From Branchiostoma floridae (lineage: Eukaryota > Chordata > Leptocardii > Amphioxiformes > Branchiostomatidae), in NCBI RefSeq assembly GCF_000003815.2, contig NC_049996.1:16908930-16972929 (forward strand): DNA of 64,000 nucleotides. The letters run 5' to 3'. Positions within the stretch are counted from its first letter, which is position 1. The DNA itself is not shown here. More notes on this DNA, generated by a model. That model worked only from the letters and a program-made list of their open reading frames with translations. It had not been told where the DNA came from and did not search any database.

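Noticed and set aside
49599-63495. Regular spacing read as a CRISPR-like or satellite array
   Set aside because: Units are coding Ig exons with splice sites, and spacing between them varies from 0.5 to 1.2 kb.

Overview
The window is a stretch of the inside of one giant muscle gene on the plus strand: an invertebrate-chordate titin (connectin). It enters the window in mid-exon and leaves it in mid-exon, so there is no promoter, start codon, stop codon or polyadenylation site for it here. I read 93 coding exons that splice into a single open frame. The one break is a missing base near 1080. The organism is most likely a lancelet (Branchiostoma). That is an inference from a titin with a vertebrate-like N2A segment in a genome with introns of 0.2-2 kb, TTAA-flanked transposons and assembly gaps. 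No gene is supported on the minus strand.

Layout. (1) 1-6768: a 4.8 kb exon and four smaller exons carry Ig domains in alternating A/B types, joined by 'DFRKQLK' linkers and long acidic linkers. Two of the linkers contain a repeated ~130-residue non-Ig module. (2) 8542-12396: a Lys/Pro-rich linker, an Ig, and a helical segment that matches the unique sequence of the vertebrate titin N2A element (EYEKYARM.. and DFRGLL), followed by its Ig. (3) 12822-23130: seven further Ig domains, six of them split by a mid-domain intron and one carrying an acidic insertion of about 56 residues. (4) 23610-43153: a long disordered, PEVK-like region spread over 35 small exons. It contains several repeated short motifs: D-x-F-L-x-x-L-E-E-P-R-x-x-R, LKPIPR, SP/TP phospho-sites, AVARPTA-type PEVK units, and mini-exons of the form G-L-[ST]-x-E-[EQ]-x-x-A-L. 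(5) 43777-44533: one isolated, intron-split Ig. (6) 44801-47906: ten more mini-exons, most of the same mini-helix type. (7) 48552-64000: a tandem array of 20 complete one-exon Ig domains plus one partial. All the complete ones but one are exactly 267 bp.

The order N2A, then PEVK-like spring, then tandem Ig, is the order of the elastic I-band of vertebrate titin. The parts would act together as a molecular spring: Ig tandems straighten at low force, the disordered region extends at higher force, and the N2A-like segment is a probable signalling or anchoring hub. From 23610 to the window end every exon is phase 1-1 apart from the split Ig at 43777/44392, so almost any of them could be skipped or duplicated without changing frame.

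Introns hold two inverted copies of a TTAA-flanked piggyBac-type element, other hairpin MITEs, tandem duplications that copied splice sites along with exon ends, and an 80-bp-scale repeat shared by the Ig-array introns. Two runs of N (22048-22147 and 38443-38870) are assembly gaps. No tRNA, rRNA, CRISPR or prokaryotic feature was seen.
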